Shown piece after piece: positions 61,916 through 64,000 of a DNA stretch of 64,000 nucleotides. Position 1 is the stretch's first letter. Every line of letters starts with the position of its first letter. The DNA lies in the NCBI RefSeq assembly GCF_002078605.1, contig NZ_MSJR01000003.1, positions 282,672-346,671 on the forward strand, given 5' to 3'. The translations under genes and the position numbers were made by a program. The notes below the pieces were generated by a model, which searched no databases, had not been told where the DNA came from, and worked only from the letters and a program-made list of their open reading frames with translations. Origin of the DNA: Salegentibacter sediminis. Lineage in GTDB: Bacteria; Bacteroidota; Bacteroidia; Flavobacteriales; Flavobacteriaceae.

Positions 61916-63829
61916 ATGAAGAGTTACCTTCTTTTATTAATATTTTTTCCTGCCTGGCTAGTTGCTCAAAATCCTATTCGATCCACTGGTGGTAGTGGAG
62001 ACCAGGAGCAAGCTGGCTCCGATACTCTGGCAAAGGCTCCTATAGATGCTTACAAGATAATTTCAATTGATAGTGATACCACTTATGTAGACACTAGCCT
62101 TAATATTCAAAAAGACTATAAATTCAATTACCTGCGGAAGGATAATTTTGAGCTTCTCAACTTTCCCAATACCGGTCAAACTTACAACTCTTTAAGTATG
62201 CGGCGGGAAACCGATAAATTGATGCCGGGGTTTGTCGCAGGAGCAAGACACTTTGGTTTTATGGAGGTGGAGGATATTTATTACTACCATGTGCCAACGC
62301 CGCTTACCGAATTATATTTTAAAACAGTCCCCGAACAGGGGCAGCAATTAGATGCGTTTTTCACCATCAATACTTCCGATAGGTTAAATTTCTCTATGGC
62401 CTACAATGGAGTGCGTGCCCTGGGAAAATACCAGCATCAATTAACGAGTACCGGAATTTTCAGGACCACCCTTAATTATCAAACCTTAAATAGAAAATAT
62501 CAGCTGAAGTCTCATTTTGTGTCCCACAAGCTATTGAATCAGGAAAACGGTGGGCTAAGCTCCCAGGCGATGGAACAATATATTAACGAGGAGGAAGAAT
62601 TTGAAGATCGTTCCCTTCTGGAAATGAATTTTGAAAATGCCCAAAGCACACTTTTTGGAAAGCGTTTTTATCTTGATCATCTTTATCATCTGGCCGAGCC
62701 ACGACCCGATAATACCAGTGCCCTGTCTTTTGGGCATATTTTTCATTTCGATTACAAAAAGTTTCAGTTTGAGCAAACCAATGCGGCCAACGATATTTTT
62801 GGAGAATCTTTCGATAGTGCTAACCTCAATGATGAGGTTCGTCTGGAAGAACTTACCAACGAAGCCTATGCCCGGTTTACTAATGAAATCCTGGGTGATC
62901 TGAAGGCCAAAGCCTCGGTTACCACTTATAATTATGGTTATAATACTGTCTATTATACTTCGGTAGGCAGGATCGATAATCGCTTGAAGGGAACAAATTA
63001 TGCCGCCGGGGGAGAATATGAAAATAAACTGGGCGGATTTAGTATAAAGGCCGATGCCATGCTAAGCTTTGGTGGCGATTTCAATGCAAATTATCTTAAC
63101 GCCTCGGCTGCTTATGCTTTTAATGAAGAGAACGAGATCGAATTCGGCTTTAACCAGAACAGCAGTCTGCCCGATTATAACTTTTTGCTTTATCAAAGCA
63201 ATTATCTTAACTATAACTGGCAAACCAGTTTCGAAAATGTAAATACACAGCAATTATATTTTAAACTGAATTCAAAAAAGCTAGTTGATATTGATGCTGA
63301 AATCACCCAGGTGCAGAATTTTGCTTTTTTCGGCTTGAATGAGGATGGAATGGTCAGGCCTTTTCAGTATGATGACCAGCTTCGCTATTTTAAGCTGAAA
63401 GCTTACCGCGGTTTCGACCTCGGGCTTTTTGGTTTCGATAACACCTTGATGTATCAGAATGTTCTGGATGGAACCTCAGTATTAAAGGTTCCGGCTTTTG
63501 TAACCCGGAACTCCGCCTATTATCAGGATTATTGGTTTCAGCGGGCTTTATATCTGCAAACAGGTTTTACCTTTAAGTACTTTAGCGAATATGAAGCCAA
63601 CGCCTATGACCCCGTTTTAGCCGAATTTTATGTGCAAAACGAAATGCAGATAGGAAATTACCCGGTTGTAGATTTCTTTTTTAATGGGAAAATAGACCAG
63701 ACCCGTATCTTTTTTAAACTGGAGAATGTGAATTCCCTAATCACCGGCAACAATAATTTCGTGGCCCCGGGCTATCCCTACACCGATTTTCTCATTCGGT
63801 TTGGCCTGGTTTGGAACTTTTTTATGTGA
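61916..63829 (+). CDS. Putative outer-membrane porin (Porin_10 family)
   Basis: The 637-residue protein has a signal peptide (cleavage near LVAQ18) and a long beta-barrel of alternating aromatic strands, ending in RFGLVWNFFM. The N-terminal part (NYLRKDNFELLNFPNTGQTYNSL, HFGFMEVEDIYYYHVPTPLTELYFKT) matches the putative porin family found throughout Flavobacteriia. There is no TonB plug. Its cargo is unknown. It has its own promoter-like element. The last 171 bp of the window after it show no recognisable feature. Confidence 0.85.
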   Translation: MKSYLLLLIFFPAWLVAQNPIRSTGGSGDQEQAGSDTLAKAPIDAYKIISIDSDTTYVDTSLNIQKDYKFNYLRKDNFELLNFPNTGQTYNSLSMRRETDKLMPGFVAGARHFGFMEVEDIYYYHVPTPLTELYFKTVPEQGQQLDAFFTINTSDRLNFSMAYNGVRALGKYQHQLTSTGIFRTTLNYQTLNRKYQLKSHFVSHKLLNQENGGLSSQAMEQYINEEEEFEDRSLLEMNFENAQSTLFGKRFYLDHLYHLAEPRPDNTSALSFGHIFHFDYKKFQFEQTNAANDIFGESFDSANLNDEVRLEELTNEAYARFTNEILGDLKAKASVTTYNYGYNTVYYTSVGRIDNRLKGTNYAAGGEYENKLGGFSIKADAMLSFGGDFNANYLNASAAYAFNEENEIEFGFNQNSSLPDYNFLLYQSNYLNYNWQTSFENVNTQQLYFKLNSKKLVDIDAEITQVQNFAFFGLNEDGMVRPFQYDDQLRYFKLKAYRGFDLGLFGFDNTLMYQNVLDGTSVLKVPAFVTRNSAYYQDYWFQRALYLQTGFTFKYFSEYEANAYDPVLAEFYVQNEMQIGNYPVVDFFFNGKIDQTRIFFKLENVNSLITGNNNFVAPGYPYTDFLIRFGLVWNFFM

Positions 63830-64000
63830 TTTTTTGCTGAAGGGATTTTTCTCTGAAAGCCATTTTATCCAAAAAGACTGTCAATTTGCCTGGTTCCTTT
63901 GGCTAATCGCTAAGAATTCATTCTCTCAATCAATCCGGATTATAATAATCCATTAAAAATGCCCTGAATCTCGAAAAGTCTTGTGTAACTAAAAAACAGC

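Noticed and set aside
63830..64000. Possible gene or RNA at the right edge
   Set aside because: No frame of useful length, tRNA-like fold or terminator could be recognised in the last 171 bp.

Overview
The window is chromosomal DNA of a member of the Bacteroidota, almost certainly a marine-type Flavobacteriaceae. The evidence is three SusC/SusD-type outer-membrane uptake systems, promoters of the Bacteroidota form (TTTG, about 19 bp, TAnnTTTG), A-rich ribosome binding regions, a Porin_10 protein, and the gene order miaB, sigma-54 activator, lptE, TPR gene, secG, groES, groEL. Species cannot be fixed from the sequence alone. No tRNA, rRNA, CRISPR array or insertion sequence was seen.

Polysaccharide region (1-28.5 kb, + strand except the regulator). 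The left edge cuts into a SusD-like gene that ends a first locus with a GH16 glucanase, an alkaline-phosphatase-fold enzyme, a possible 24-residue membrane peptide and a glycerophosphodiesterase. A LacI-type repressor (- strand) and a long + strand locus follow. That locus holds SusC, SusD, a FAS1/CBM96-like/cadherin-like surface lipoprotein, a GH16-like lipoprotein, an internal terminator, glucosamine-6-P deaminase, a heparinase II/III-type lyase, two GH20 hexosaminidases, a SASA esterase, a sodium symporter, GlcNAc-6-P deacetylase, the whole isomerase-type D-glucuronate pathway (UxaC, SDR-type UxuB, UxuA, KDG kinase, KDPG aldolase) and a Gfo/Idh/MocA oxidoreductase. Together they point to an unsulfated, perhaps O-acetylated polymer of hexuronic acid and N-acetylhexosamine. 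Two copies of a CAAACGTTTG palindrome sit at the repressor gene and on the -33 box of the susC promoter.

Respiratory region (28.6-47.3 kb). An 11-gene complex I operon (nuoABCD-HIJKLMN, - strand) lacks nuoEFG, the NADH-oxidising module. Directly upstream lie korB/korA (2-oxoacid:ferredoxin oxidoreductase) and, divergent from korA, a 2[4Fe-4S] ferredoxin, a full-length pyruvate:ferredoxin oxidoreductase (nifJ) and a cysteine-rich HEPN-like protein. The simplest reading is a ferredoxin-fed complex I with its ferredoxin-reducing enzymes alongside. The korA-ferredoxin spacer carries three FNR-like TGAT-N4-ATCA sites, one of them imperfect.

Housekeeping region (47.4-56.7 kb). groEL, groES, secG, a TPR protein, lptE, a sigma-54 activator and miaB lie on the - strand, an LVIVD-repeat lipoprotein on the + strand, and rnhB on the - strand. 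The gaps hold several families of short palindromic repeats.

Right end (56.7-64 kb). A short C-terminal coding relic with its terminator precedes an orphan SusC/SusD pair with strongly biased codons, closed by a terminator, and then a Porin_10 outer-membrane protein.
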